Below, one piece after another: positions 49,089-58,501 of a DNA stretch of 64,000 nt. The translations under genes and the position numbers were made by a program. Origin of the DNA: Catenulispora sp. MAP5-51 (GTDB taxonomy: Bacteria; Actinomycetota; Actinomycetes; Streptomycetales; Catenulisporaceae); the NCBI RefSeq assembly GCF_041261205.1, contig NZ_JBGCCH010000018.1, positions 1-64,000 on the forward strand. The letters run 5' to 3'. The notes under the pieces are model-generated. The model saw nothing but the letters and a program-made list of their open reading frames with translations. It did not search any database and was not told the DNA's origin. The number at the start of each line of letters is the position of its first letter. Position 1 is the first letter of the stretch.

Positions 49089-50249
49089 ATGACGCGCGAA
49101 GTAGTCGGCATAGCCATGAACGGTGTGACCGGACGGATGGGCTACCGGCAGCACCTGCTGCGGTCCATCCTCGCCATCCGCGAGCAGGGCGGCCTGCTCC
49201 TGCCCGACGGCCGCACCGTCTGGCCCGAGCCGGTCCTGGTCGGCCGCAACGCTGAGAAGATCGAGGCGCTGGCCGCACAGCACGGCCTGGACAAGTGGAC
49301 CACCTCGCTGGACGAGGCCCTCGCCGACCCCTCGGTCTCCGTCTACTTCGACGCGCAGGTCACCCAGGCCCGCGTCCCGGCCATCACCCGGGCGATCGAA
49401 GCCGGCAAGCACATCTACACCGAGAAGCCGACCGCCGAGACCCTGGACGACGCGATCAGCCTCGCGCGCATCGCCGACGCCGCCGGCATCAAGCACGGCG
49501 TGGTCCAGGACAAGCTCTTCCTGCCGGGCCTGTTGAAGCTGAAGCGGCTGGTCGACTCCGGCTTCTTCGGCCGCATCCTGTCGGTGCGCGGCGAGTTCGG
49601 CTACTGGGTCTTCGAGGGCGACTGGCAGCCGGCCCAGCGGCCGTCGTGGAACTACCGCGCCGAGGACGGCGGCGGCATCATCCTCGACATGTTCCCGCAC
49701 TGGCGCTACGTGCTGGACCACGTGGTCGCGCCGGTCCAGAGCGTCTACGCCGAGGCCCGAACGGACATCCCGACGCGCTGGGACGAGCAAGGCCGCCAGT
49801 ACCAGGCCACCGCCGACGACGCCGCGTACGCCATCTTCGAGCTCGAAGGCGGCATCGTCGCCTCCCTGAACTCCTCGTGGACCACCCGCGTCAACCGCGA
49901 AGAACTGGTCGAGTTCCAGATCGACGGCACGCACGGCAGCGCGGTCGCGGGCCTGCGCAACTGCAAGGCCCAGCACCGCGCCGCCACCCCCAAGCCGGTG
50001 TGGAACCCGGACATCCCGGCGACCGAGGACTTCGTGGCGCAGTGGCAGGAGGTCCCGGACAACGCCGTCCTGGACAACGGATTCAAGGTCCAGTGGGAGA
50101 TGTTCCTCGCGCACCTGGTCGCCGACGCGCCGTACACGCACGACCTGTGGGCCGGGGCCCGCGGCGTGCAGCTGGCCGAGCTCGGCGCGCAGTCCTGGCG
50201 CGAGGGCCGCAAGGTCTCCGTGCCGGACCTCGACCGCGCCGGGAAGTGA
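49089..50249 (+). CDS. Gfo/Idh/MocA-family oxidoreductase
   Basis: 386 residues. NAD(P)-dependent sugar or polyol dehydrogenase fold. The Rossmann N-terminus reads EVVGIAMNGVTGRMGYRQH, with the conserved EKPTAETLDDA (Glu-Lys-Pro of the active site) and GVVQDKLFLPGLLKL. The central region LDMFPHWRYVLDHV carries the His of the catalytic Asp/His region. First gene of a LacI-controlled operon; the next genes overlap by 4 bp each. Likely acts on an inositol- or uronate-like substrate; identity uncertain. Confidence 0.92.
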   Translation: MTREVVGIAMNGVTGRMGYRQHLLRSILAIREQGGLLLPDGRTVWPEPVLVGRNAEKIEALAAQHGLDKWTTSLDEALADPSVSVYFDAQVTQARVPAITRAIEAGKHIYTEKPTAETLDDAISLARIADAAGIKHGVVQDKLFLPGLLKLKRLVDSGFFGRILSVRGEFGYWVFEGDWQPAQRPSWNYRAEDGGGIILDMFPHWRYVLDHVVAPVQSVYAEARTDIPTRWDEQGRQYQATADDAAYAIFELEGGIVASLNSSWTTRVNREELVEFQIDGTHGSAVAGLRNCKAQHRAATPKPVWNPDIPATEDFVAQWQEVPDNAVLDNGFKVQWEMFLAHLVADAPYTHDLWAGARGVQLAELGAQSWREGRKVSVPDLDRAGK

Positions 50250-51337
50250 GCACCGCCATGACCGGCTTCACCTCGCGCGTCGTGTACGCCGCCGCGCACG
50301 TCGTGGCGGACCCTTCGGCGGACAACGGCCCCGGCCGACCGGCGATCCTGGACTGGGACGCGACCCTGCGCTTCCGCGAGCACCTGTGGTCGCTGGGCTT
50401 CGGCATCGCGGACGCCATGGACACCGCCCAGCGCGGCATGGGCCTGGACTGGACGGCCACGCAGGAGCTGATCCGGCGCAGCGGCGCGGCGGCCAAGGCC
50501 GTGGACGCGGCCCGGGTACCGGCGCTGCTGGCCTGCGGGGCCGGCACGGACCAGCTCGCGGCCGGCACACATTCACTCCCTGACATTCAGGCCGCGTATG
50601 AGGAACAGCTCGGCGTGGTCGAGGAGGCCGGAGCGCGCGTCATCCTGATGGCGAGCCGCGCCATGGCCGCATCCGCGCAGTCCGCCGACGACTACCTGAG
50701 CGTCTACGGCTCGCTGCTGAATCAGGCCTCGGATCCGGTGATCCTGCACTGGCTGGGCGACATGTTCGACCCGATGCTGGCGGGCTACTGGGGCTCCTGC
50801 GACATCCCGACAGCCATGGCGACCGTCCTGGAGCTGATCAACGCCAACCCGGCGAAGGTCGACGGCATCAAGGTCTCGCTGCTGAACGCCGACCACGAAC
50901 TCGAGCTCCGCCGCGCGCTGCCGGACGGCGTCCGCCTCTACACCGGCGACGACTTCAACTACCCCGACCTCATCAAGGGCGACGGCGACGCCTACTCCGA
51001 CGCGTTGTTGGGCATCTTCGACGGCATCGCACGCCCCGCTTCGCAGGCGCTGCAAGCCCTGGACCGCGGCGACCTGGAGACCTACGACCGCATGATGGAA
51101 CCGACGATCGCTCTGTCGCGCCACATCTTCGAGAAGCCGACCCTCAACTACAAGACCGGTCTGGTCTTCCTGGCCTACCTGAACGGCCACCAGGACCACT
51201 TCCGCATGGTCGGCGGCCTGGAGACGGCGCGGGACGCGGCGCACCTGACCGAGCTGCTGCGGCTCGCCGAGATCGCCGGTGTCATCGACGATCCGGAGCT
51301 GGCGGCGGCGCGGTTCGCGGAGGTCGTGCCCTCGTGA
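50246..51337 (+). CDS. DUF993 family protein (aldolase-like TIM barrel)
   Basis: 363 residues if the GTG at 50246 (overlapping the previous stop) is used; ATG 50258 is an alternative. DUF993 proteins are related to dihydrodipicolinate-synthase-type aldolases. Visible features: RVPALLACGAGTDQLAAGTH, then ARVILMASRAMA, and KVDGIKVSLLNADHEL with a Lys at the position of a barrel Schiff-base lysine, LYTGDDFNYPDLIKGDG. A retro-aldol step on the oxidised sugar is plausible but unproven. Middle gene of the operon with overlaps on both sides. Confidence 0.88.
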   Translation: MSTAMTGFTSRVVYAAAHVVADPSADNGPGRPAILDWDATLRFREHLWSLGFGIADAMDTAQRGMGLDWTATQELIRRSGAAAKAVDAARVPALLACGAGTDQLAAGTHSLPDIQAAYEEQLGVVEEAGARVILMASRAMAASAQSADDYLSVYGSLLNQASDPVILHWLGDMFDPMLAGYWGSCDIPTAMATVLELINANPAKVDGIKVSLLNADHELELRRALPDGVRLYTGDDFNYPDLIKGDGDAYSDALLGIFDGIARPASQALQALDRGDLETYDRMMEPTIALSRHIFEKPTLNYKTGLVFLAYLNGHQDHFRMVGGLETARDAAHLTELLRLAEIAGVIDDPELAAARFAEVVPS

Positions 51338-52164
51338 GACTCTCACTGAATCAGGCCACTGTGAAGCGTCTGACCCTTGCCGAAGCCGTCGACGGCTGTG
51401 TCCGCGCGGGTATCCCGGCCATCGGCCTGTGGCGCGACCGCGTCCAGGAGATCGGCATCGAGGCGGCCGCCAAGATCGTGCGCGCATCAGGCATCAAGGT
51501 CACCAGCCTGTGTCGCGGCGGCTTCATGACCGCCGCCTCCGCCGAGGACCGCGCCGCGGCCCTGGCCGACAACAAGCAAGCCGTCCTCGAAGCAGCCGGT
51601 GTCGGTACCGACGTGCTGATCCTCGTGGTCGGCGGGCTCCCCTCCGGGTCCAAGGACCTGCCCGCCGCCCGAGAGGCCGTCGCCCAGGGCATCGCCGACC
51701 TGGCGCCGTTCGCCGCGGACCACGGCGTGCGGCTCGCGATCGAGCCGCTGCATCCGATGTTCTGCGCGGACCGGGCCGTGGTCTCCACGCTCGGGCAGGC
51801 GCTCGACCTCGCCGAGGCGTTCCCGGCCGAGCAGGTCGGCGTGGTCGTCGACACCTACCACGTGTGGTGGGATCCGCGGCTGGAGGCGTCGATCGCCCGC
51901 GCCGGCAAGGGGAATCGGATCCTGTCCTACCAGGAATGCGACTGGGTCGTGCCGCTGCCGGCCGACATGCTCCTGGGCCGCGGGCACGTCGGCGACGGCC
52001 ACATCGACTTCGTGCGGATGCGCGAGCTGGTCACCGCCGCGGGCTGGACCGGCTGTGCCGAGGTGGAGATCTTCAACCAGGAGATCTGGGACACGGACGG
52101 CGACCGGACCATCGCCACCGTCCGGGCCCGCCACGAGGCGGTCGGCGCCGCCCCGGGGTCCTGA
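51334..52164 (+). CDS. Sugar phosphate isomerase/epimerase (TIM barrel)
   Basis: 276 residues from a GTG overlapping the DUF993 stop (GTGA). AP-endonuclease-2-like xylose-isomerase fold with the metal ligands in LAIEPLHPMF, VVDTYHVWWDP, YQECDWVVP and GHVGDGHIDFVR. Similar to IolE/IolH-type or hydroxypyruvate-isomerase-like enzymes. Third gene of the LacI-regulated operon. The combined set (dehydrogenase, aldolase-like, isomerase) suggests conversion of an inositol or uncommon sugar. Confidence 0.9.
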   Translation: MRLSLNQATVKRLTLAEAVDGCVRAGIPAIGLWRDRVQEIGIEAAAKIVRASGIKVTSLCRGGFMTAASAEDRAAALADNKQAVLEAAGVGTDVLILVVGGLPSGSKDLPAAREAVAQGIADLAPFAADHGVRLAIEPLHPMFCADRAVVSTLGQALDLAEAFPAEQVGVVVDTYHVWWDPRLEASIARAGKGNRILSYQECDWVVPLPADMLLGRGHVGDGHIDFVRMRELVTAAGWTGCAEVEIFNQEIWDTDGDRTIATVRARHEAVGAAPGS

Positions 52165-52186
52165 CAGTCCTGACACCTGCGGGCAG

Positions 52187-52224
52187 GAGCGCGGATCCGG
52201 CGTGTGGGCACCGGACCCGCGCTC
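52187..52224. terminator. Terminator between convergent genes
   Basis: GAGCGCGG..CCGG (52187-52200) pairs with CCGG..CCGCGCTC (52211-52224) around a 10-base loop, between the isomerase gene and the secreted-protein gene. Confidence 0.7.
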
Positions 52225-52246
52225 CGGTCACAGGGAACTGATCAAC

Positions 52247-54124
52247 TCAGGACACCGTGACGTCGTCGTACAGGGTGTACGTCGGGTCGCCCGGGTAGTT
52301 GTCGTCCTTATTGGTCAGCGTCAGGGTGTAGCTGTGGCCGGCCGTGACCGAGGCGGTCACCTGCTTCCAGCCCGAGGTCGGGTTGGTGCAGGTCTTGGGC
52401 AGGATGGTCTTGGTGGCGCCCGTGGTGTTGTCCTTCAGCGTCGCCGTGGCCCAGTCGTAGGTCACGGTGTCGTCGCAGGTCACGTTGTACCAGAAGCCCA
52501 GCGTGCTGTTGCCCGTGCCCGCGGTGAAGGTCTGCGCGATGCTCGAGGTGCTGGTCGGGTTGGAGCTGCCGAGCTCGGCCGCGTAGGCGCCGGAGTGCGG
52601 GCCGGAGGTCGTCGCGCTGGTGACACCGGAGGTGGTCCAGCCGGACAGCGAGCCGTTCTCGAAGCCGCCGTTGACGATCACGCTGCCGCCGCCGGTGGTC
52701 GCGTTGACCGTCCAGCCGAAGGTCGTCGAGCCCGAGGCGCCGGTCGAGTCGGTGGCCGTGACGGTCACGCTCGAGGTCCCGGCCGTGGTCGGGGTGCCGG
52801 AGATCAGGCCGCTGCCACTGTCGATGGCGACGCCCTGCGGCAGACCGGTGGCCGCGTAGGTCAGCGTCTGGCCCGAGGCCGAGTCGGAAGCCTGGATCTG
52901 CAGCGAGACCGCGGTGCCGACCGTGGAGGTCTGCGCCGCCGGCTGCGTGACGGAGACCGTGCCGGAGCCGCCGCCGTTGTGGGTCAGGATCTGGTGCGAG
53001 ATCGCGCAGCCGTTGGTGTCGTTGGACCAGCTGGCCTGCTCGGCGAAGGAGTCCGAGCCCATGGTGACGTTCGCCGCGCCGCCGGTGGTGCCGGGCTTGA
53101 GCCACGCGCACTCGTCGGAGTTCTCCTGCTGGTAGTAGGAGCTCGAGGAGGTCTGGTTGGTCCAGCCGCCGGCCGGGTTCTGGTCCGACATCATCTCGTG
53201 CCACTCGTGCCCGAGGGTCATCGTGTAGCCGTCCAGCAGACCGCTGCTGCCGGAGTTGATGAAGTTGGTGCCGCAGGTCTGGCCGACGTCCATGTTGTAC
53301 GGCTGGTTGGAGAACGCGATGTCACCGTAGTTGCTGGTGACCGCGCCGCCGTTCAGCGTGGTGTCGCCGTTCCAGTCGTGCCAGGCGCAGTAGCCGGTGT
53401 TGGGGTCCTGGTAGCCGTCCGGGTCGGTGCCGTGCGGGGACAGGATGACGTAGTAGGCGTTGCGGTTCGCCGCCGCGCTGGTGTTGCCGAAGTGCGCCGC
53501 CGCGTTGACCGCCTCGACGCCCAGCTGGTGGCCGGTCGCCGCGGAGGGCGAGGCCGCCCCGTTGTCGTACCAGACGCCGGAGAGCACGCCGCCGCTCTGG
53601 TAGGGGACGAAGTTCGCGTTGGTCGGGCAGCTGGTCGCGCCGGAGGCCACGTTCGGGCCGTCGCACCACTGGGTCAGGTCCGCCGACCAGGTCTCGCCGC
53701 CGGTGCCGATGTCCTTGAACATCTTCTGCACGACCGGCGCCGCGCCGTCCGGGTCGCCGGAGAAGGTGGCGAGCCCGCTGGAGTTCGTGCTCTGAGAACC
53801 CCACTGGGTCCCATAGAACACCAAATAAACCTTGGCGTGCCCGCTGTTCACGCCGATGCCGTCGACACCGCCGCCGTAGGCCAGCGTCTCCGAACCCGAC
53901 GCGGCCGCGTGCCCGGCGGCGTTTATACGGTCGCAGAGCGTCTGCGTTTCCGTAGGCTGCACACCGTGCTTGTGGCTGTGCGGCACGTGCTTGCAGGAGG
54001 CCGGGTTGATGTCCCAGGCCTGCGCGGTCTGCGCGGAGGCCGCAATGAGACCGAAGCCGGCCGCCATGGTGGCGACAGCCGCTCCGGCCGCCGCGGCGCG
54101 TCGCCGCGTGTACGTGTTTTTCAT
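52247..54124 (-). CDS. Secreted protein with HExxHE motif, Ig-like and C-terminal binding domains
   Basis: 625 residues from ATG 54124. Sec signal peptide (MKNTYTRRRAAAAGAA... cleaved after TAQA, about residue 37). The central domain (about 90-400) has KVYLVFYGTQW, CAWHDWNGDTT and TLGHEWHEMMSDQNPAGGW, an HExxHE motif typical of zinc peptidase or Exordium-like folds, with several Cys. A putative-Ig (He_PIG-like) domain (about 400-475; LPQGVAIDSGSGLISGTP) and a C-terminal jelly-roll-like domain (about 480-625; NGGFENGSLSGW) probably bind polysaccharide. The enzyme activity is not proven. It is divergent from the LuxR regulator. Confidence 0.85.
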   Translation of the reverse strand: MKNTYTRRRAAAAGAAVATMAAGFGLIAASAQTAQAWDINPASCKHVPHSHKHGVQPTETQTLCDRINAAGHAAASGSETLAYGGGVDGIGVNSGHAKVYLVFYGTQWGSQSTNSSGLATFSGDPDGAAPVVQKMFKDIGTGGETWSADLTQWCDGPNVASGATSCPTNANFVPYQSGGVLSGVWYDNGAASPSAATGHQLGVEAVNAAAHFGNTSAAANRNAYYVILSPHGTDPDGYQDPNTGYCAWHDWNGDTTLNGGAVTSNYGDIAFSNQPYNMDVGQTCGTNFINSGSSGLLDGYTMTLGHEWHEMMSDQNPAGGWTNQTSSSSYYQQENSDECAWLKPGTTGGAANVTMGSDSFAEQASWSNDTNGCAISHQILTHNGGGSGTVSVTQPAAQTSTVGTAVSLQIQASDSASGQTLTYAATGLPQGVAIDSGSGLISGTPTTAGTSSVTVTATDSTGASGSTTFGWTVNATTGGGSVIVNGGFENGSLSGWTTSGVTSATTSGPHSGAYAAELGSSNPTSTSSIAQTFTAGTGNSTLGFWYNVTCDDTVTYDWATATLKDNTTGATKTILPKTCTNPTSGWKQVTASVTAGHSYTLTLTNKDDNYPGDPTYTLYDDVTVS

Positions 54125-54398
54125 CTCTGCCTTCGGTGGGGTAGAGGGGATGGGTGGCGAGCTAAGAATTTGCTGAAGATCGCCCCGCACCGCATCGGGG
54201 GAAACCCTTGAACAGCTCGCGCATGACCAGCTCTTTACTCAGGGCGTCTTCTTCACTCAGCGCGTCGTGGCTGGGAACACAACGGGAACTCTTGTGACCG
54301 AGGGCAAGCGCGGCGTAATCTTCCCCGAACAGCCACCACGGCCCGCCACGAGCGGAAACCGCGGCCGCCACCGGCAACGTGACCGCCAAGGACTTGAC

Positions 54399-57374
54399 AT
54401 GATCGGGCATGGGGAGCTCGTCGCCGCCCTGGCCGCGCGCGCCGCCGAGGGCCTCCCCACGGTGCTGGCGGCGCCGGCCGGCCGCGGCAAGTCCGCACTC
54501 CTGGACGCGGTCGCAGAGCCCTGGATCACGCGCGGGGACCACGCGGTCTGGCTGACCGCCGCCCCCGCCGACCGCGACGTCCCCTTCGCCGCCATAGCCG
54601 ACCTCCTCACCGAGGCCCCCGATCTGCCCGAGCCGTGGCTCGCGGCCATCCGCCAGGCCCTCCGCCGGATCCCCGGCACCCCCGACCGCGTGGCGATCCG
54701 CCTGGCCGCCCGCGCCTGCGCCGAAGCGGCGGCCCCGCCGGACAAGCGCATCCTGCTCCTGGCCGACGACCTGCAGTGGTGGGACGCGGAGAGCTTCGAC
54801 ATCCTGGCCTACCTCGCCCGCCACACCTTCCCCGTGGTCGCCGCGACCCGGCCCGGCGGCCCCCTGGACCTGCTGGGCCGCGACACCCTGGAACTCCCGG
54901 TCCCCCCGCTGACAGCCGAGCAGACCGCGACCCTGTTGCAGGAACGCGGAATCGGCTTCCGCGTCGCAGCCCGCGTCCACGCCGCGACCGGCGGCAACGC
55001 CCGGCTGACCGTGGAAATCGCCCGCGGCCTGGACGCAGCCTCGGGCGCCCTCGACGCGGTGACGACACCGGCGGCGGCCCGGCGCTGCGTCCGCGGCTGG
55101 ATCGACGAGCTGCCCACACCGGACAGCGTGTGGCGCACCCTGCTGATCGCCGCGATAGCCGCCGACCCCGCGATCCCCACCCTGCGCCGCACAGCAGGCC
55201 CGGACACCCTGGAAGTACTGGCCTGCGCGGACCAGGCCGGCCTGATCACGGTCGACGTGCACGGCATGGTGACCTTCCCGGCCACGGCTGTCCGCGACAC
55301 AGTCCTGGCAGACGCATCGCAGGAGACACTCCGCACGGCGCACTTGCTCCTCGCCGAAACGGCGACGGACCCCACTGCGCGCTTGTGGCACCGCGCATCG
55401 GCGGCACGGGACCGGCCGGACCTCGAGGTCGCCTCGGACCTGGCGATCGCGGCCCGCGCGGTGCGCCGACGCGGCGATCCGGGACGCGCGGCGGAGCTGT
55501 GGCTGCTGGCGGCGGAGGTGATGCCGGTGCAGGATGCCCAGGCGGGGGTCGGGGCCGGGGTCGCGGCAGCGGTCGGGGCGGCGAACGGGTCGCTGGCGCC
55601 GCTGCCGGCTCCGGTGAGCGGGACGGCTGCTGTGCGGCAGGAGAATCAGGCCGCAGCCACAGCCGCAGAACCCGCAACCAATTCCGCCGCTGCCGCAGAG
55701 CGCCCCGCCGCCGAACCACACACTCCATCTGCGGCAAGCCCGGCCCGCCAACCAGCCACCGCCGCCCCTGCCGAGCCGCTCACCGTGCCCACAGCAGACT
55801 CAGCCCGCCAACCGCCTTTCGTCGCCGCCGACCGCCCCCAGCGCCCCACCGCCGTCGCCGCCCTCCTCCTCGCCGCCGCCACCGACGCCGCAGCCGCAGG
55901 CCGCCCCCACCTCGCCCGCACCGCCGTCGCGCGCCTCGATCGCACCGAGTCCGATCACGCCGCCCGCGCGCGGGCCCGGCTCGCGGTCGTCGATGCGGCC
56001 GGGCAGGCCGTTGGTGGCCTCGACGACATCCTCGGCCGCGCGCTGGCCGATGCCGAGGCGGCCGGCGATCCGGCCCTGCTCTCCGCCGTCCACCTGCGCG
56101 CCGCCTGGCATGCGCACCTGGCTCTGGGCGACAACCGGCGCGCCCATGACGCCGCGCGGGCCGCCGTCCGGGCCGCCGAGCTCTCGCAGAATTCTGAGTC
56201 GCGGGCTGTCGCGCTGGTCATGCTCGCGCGCATCGAGCAGCTCATCGGCGAGCCCTCCTATCCGCGTGTCCTGCGCCGGGCGTTGGTGCTCAGCCCCGAT
56301 CCGGCTCCCGGTGCGCTCATCAACTCCGCGCGGTGGCTGTCCGTCCGTTTCGCGCTCTTCGCCGACCAGCTCGACGAGGCGCGGCACCATCTGCGCCAGC
56401 TCACCTCGCACGCCGAGCGCAGCGGCAGCCACGCCGATCGCGCGCTGCTGCTGCGCGGCGCGGTCGAGATCGACGCGCGGGCCGGGCTCGGGTCCGCCGC
56501 CATCCGCAGCGCGCGCCGGCTCGAAGAGCTCCCGGGCGCCGAGCGCGCCTCCCCCGGTCCGGTGTTGTTCACCTGCGCGCTGGCGCAGACGGCCGGCGGC
56601 ACGCTGGAGGAGGCGCTGCGCCTCGCCGACCGGGGAACGGCCGCCTCGGCGCAGGAACAGGACCAGATCTTCCAGACCCGCTGCCTCGCGCTGTCCGGCA
56701 CCGTGCACCTGCTGCTGCGCGACACCGCCGCGGCCGGCGAGGATCTGAACCGGGTCAGGACCCTGGTGGAGGAGCAGGGCATCGTCGATCCGGCCACCGT
56801 GCGCTTCCACGCCGACCTCGCCGAGGTGCTGGTCGCGCTCGGGCAGACGGACGAGGCGGCGGCGGTCGTCACCGAGACCCGGCGGACGGCCGAGGAGCTG
56901 GGGCGGCGCGGCGTCCTGGCCTCGCTGGACCGGGCGGACGCCGTCCTCAAGGCGGCGCAAGGCGATCACGCCCGCGCCGAAGCCCTCCTGCACCGCGCCG
57001 ACCACACCTTCCTGACCCTCGGCCTGCCGCTGGAGCGCGGCCGCGTCCTGCTCACCCGCGCGATCATCGACAAGCGGCGGCGGCGCGCGGCCTCGGCGCG
57101 GCACTTCCACGACCAGGCGGCGGCGGTCTTCCGCCGGGCGCAGGCGCCGCTCTGGGAGCCGGCCGAAGTCGCCGAGGCCCAGGCGCCGGACCTGGACCTG
57201 ACAGCGGCCGAGCAGCGCATCGTCGCGCTGGTCACCGAAGGGCTGCCGAATCGCGAGATCGCGGCGAACCTGTTCCTGTCGGTGAAGACCGTGGAATCCG
57301 TACTGACCGGCGTTTACCGAAAGCTCGGCGTCCGATCACGCACGCAGTTGGCTGTTCTCCTACGCGATGATTAG
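54399..57374 (+). CDS. LuxR-family LAL-type large ATP-binding regulator
   Basis: 991 residues from ATG 54399 (AAGGA six bases upstream). The N-terminal AAA/STAND ATPase has Walker A APAGRGKS (25-32) and Walker B ILLLADDLQWWD. A Pro/Ala-rich linker at about 385-485 (nucleotides 55540-55860) is followed by TPR-like helices and a C-terminal LuxR helix-turn-helix (LTAAEQRIVALVTEGLPNREIAANLFLSVKTVESVLTGVYRKLGV in outline). Such regulators control carbohydrate or antibiotic genes. Divergent from the secreted HExxHE protein and upstream of the second LacI gene; its targets are unknown. Confidence 0.92.
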   Translation: MIGHGELVAALAARAAEGLPTVLAAPAGRGKSALLDAVAEPWITRGDHAVWLTAAPADRDVPFAAIADLLTEAPDLPEPWLAAIRQALRRIPGTPDRVAIRLAARACAEAAAPPDKRILLLADDLQWWDAESFDILAYLARHTFPVVAATRPGGPLDLLGRDTLELPVPPLTAEQTATLLQERGIGFRVAARVHAATGGNARLTVEIARGLDAASGALDAVTTPAAARRCVRGWIDELPTPDSVWRTLLIAAIAADPAIPTLRRTAGPDTLEVLACADQAGLITVDVHGMVTFPATAVRDTVLADASQETLRTAHLLLAETATDPTARLWHRASAARDRPDLEVASDLAIAARAVRRRGDPGRAAELWLLAAEVMPVQDAQAGVGAGVAAAVGAANGSLAPLPAPVSGTAAVRQENQAAATAAEPATNSAAAAERPAAEPHTPSAASPARQPATAAPAEPLTVPTADSARQPPFVAADRPQRPTAVAALLLAAATDAAAAGRPHLARTAVARLDRTESDHAARARARLAVVDAAGQAVGGLDDILGRALADAEAAGDPALLSAVHLRAAWHAHLALGDNRRAHDAARAAVRAAELSQNSESRAVALVMLARIEQLIGEPSYPRVLRRALVLSPDPAPGALINSARWLSVRFALFADQLDEARHHLRQLTSHAERSGSHADRALLLRGAVEIDARAGLGSAAIRSARRLEELPGAERASPGPVLFTCALAQTAGGTLEEALRLADRGTAASAQEQDQIFQTRCLALSGTVHLLLRDTAAAGEDLNRVRTLVEEQGIVDPATVRFHADLAEVLVALGQTDEAAAVVTETRRTAEELGRRGVLASLDRADAVLKAAQGDHARAEALLHRADHTFLTLGLPLERGRVLLTRAIIDKRRRRAASARHFHDQAAAVFRRAQAPLWEPAEVAEAQAPDLDLTAAEQRIVALVTEGLPNREIAANLFLSVKTVESVLTGVYRKLGVRSRTQLAVLLRDD

Positions 57375-57386
57375 GAGAAACGCTTT

Positions 57387-57400
57387 AGAAAACGTATTCT
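57387..57400. promoter_or_regulatory. LacI-type operator next to its regulator gene
   Basis: AGAAAACGTATTCT, a near-palindrome with central ACGT, ending 6 bp before the GTG of the LacI gene. A second similar site, GAGAAACGCTTTAG (57376-57389), overlaps its left edge. Probable autoregulatory site. Confidence 0.5.
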
Positions 57401-57406
57401 TTCCCC

Positions 57407-58489
57407 GTGGCCAGACGCTCTGAGATCGACCGCGAATCCACCGCCGGCCGCGCGGCGACCATCCGCGACGTGGCCACCCGCGCCGGGGTTTCCGTCGCCA
57501 CCGTCTCCCGGGTCCTCACCGGCAACTACCCGGTGGCCGCCGCGACCCGCACCAAGGTCCTGCGCGCCGTCCGCGAGCTGGACTACGTCGTCAACGCGCA
57601 CGCCCGCGCGCTGGCCGGCAACAGCTCCAAGATGATCGCGGTCCTGCTGTCCAACCTCACCTCGCCGTTCTACAACCGTGTCGCCTCCGGCGTGGAACAA
57701 CAGGCGATGGCCGAGGACCGGCTGTGCATGGTCAGCACCACCGGCGGCGACCCCGAGCGCGAGGTGAAGCTGGTCGAGACGCTGCGCGAGCAGAACGTGG
57801 ACGCGGTGGTCCTGGTCGGCGGCGTCATCGACACCCCCGAGTACCGCGAGCACATGGCACGCCTGGCCCGGCTGCTGGACAGCGCGGGCTCGCGCCTGGT
57901 GGTCTGCGGGCGGCCCTCGCCCGGCGAGAACCTGCCGGTGACAGTGGTCGAGTACGACAACGCCGGCGGCGCCTTCGCCGCGACCAGCCACCTGCTCTCG
58001 CAGGGGCATCGCAGGATCCTGTTCATCGGTGGCGACGAGGCCAACACCACCACCCGCGACCGCCTCGACGGCTACCGCCGCGCGATCCACGCTTACGGCG
58101 CCGAGGAGGACCCCGGCCTGGTCATCATCGGCAACCAGCTGCCGCCGTTCGCCTACTCCGAGCTCAAGAAGCGCCTGGCCGCGGGCCCGCCGGACTTCAC
58201 CGCGGTCTTCGCCTGGGACGACCACATCGCGGCCCGCGCCCTGGTCGCGTTGCGCGAGGCCGGGGTGTCCGTGCCGGACCAGGTATCAGTGATCGGATAC
58301 AACGACGAGCAGGAAGCCCAGGACCTGTACCCCGCACTGACCACCGTCTCGATCCCGCACATGGAACTCGGCCGCGAAGCCGTCCGTCTGGCCCTGCACC
58401 GCGACGAGGCGGCCGCCCCGACCCAGCACGTCGTCCTGGGAACCCACATCGTGATGCGGGACTCGGTGCGGCCGCTGATCAACCGGTGA
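57407..58489 (+). CDS. LacI-family transcriptional regulator
   Basis: 360 residues from a GTG at 57407. DNA-binding part RAATIRDVATRAGVSVATVSRVLTGN with the hinge helix RALAGNSSKMIAV, then the sensor domain (LLSNLTSPFYNRVASGVE; PDQVSVIGYNDEQEAQDL). It converges with the lyase-cluster operon (58502-64000, minus strand) and is its probable repressor; related sites lie at 57387-57400 and within the lyase gene at 61202-61215. Confidence 0.94.
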   Translation: MARRSEIDRESTAGRAATIRDVATRAGVSVATVSRVLTGNYPVAAATRTKVLRAVRELDYVVNAHARALAGNSSKMIAVLLSNLTSPFYNRVASGVEQQAMAEDRLCMVSTTGGDPEREVKLVETLREQNVDAVVLVGGVIDTPEYREHMARLARLLDSAGSRLVVCGRPSPGENLPVTVVEYDNAGGAFAATSHLLSQGHRRILFIGGDEANTTTRDRLDGYRRAIHAYGAEEDPGLVIIGNQLPPFAYSELKKRLAAGPPDFTAVFAWDDHIAARALVALREAGVSVPDQVSVIGYNDEQEAQDLYPALTTVSIPHMELGREAVRLALHRDEAAAPTQHVVLGTHIVMRDSVRPLINR

Positions 58490-58501
58490 CAGCGCCGGGT
58501 C

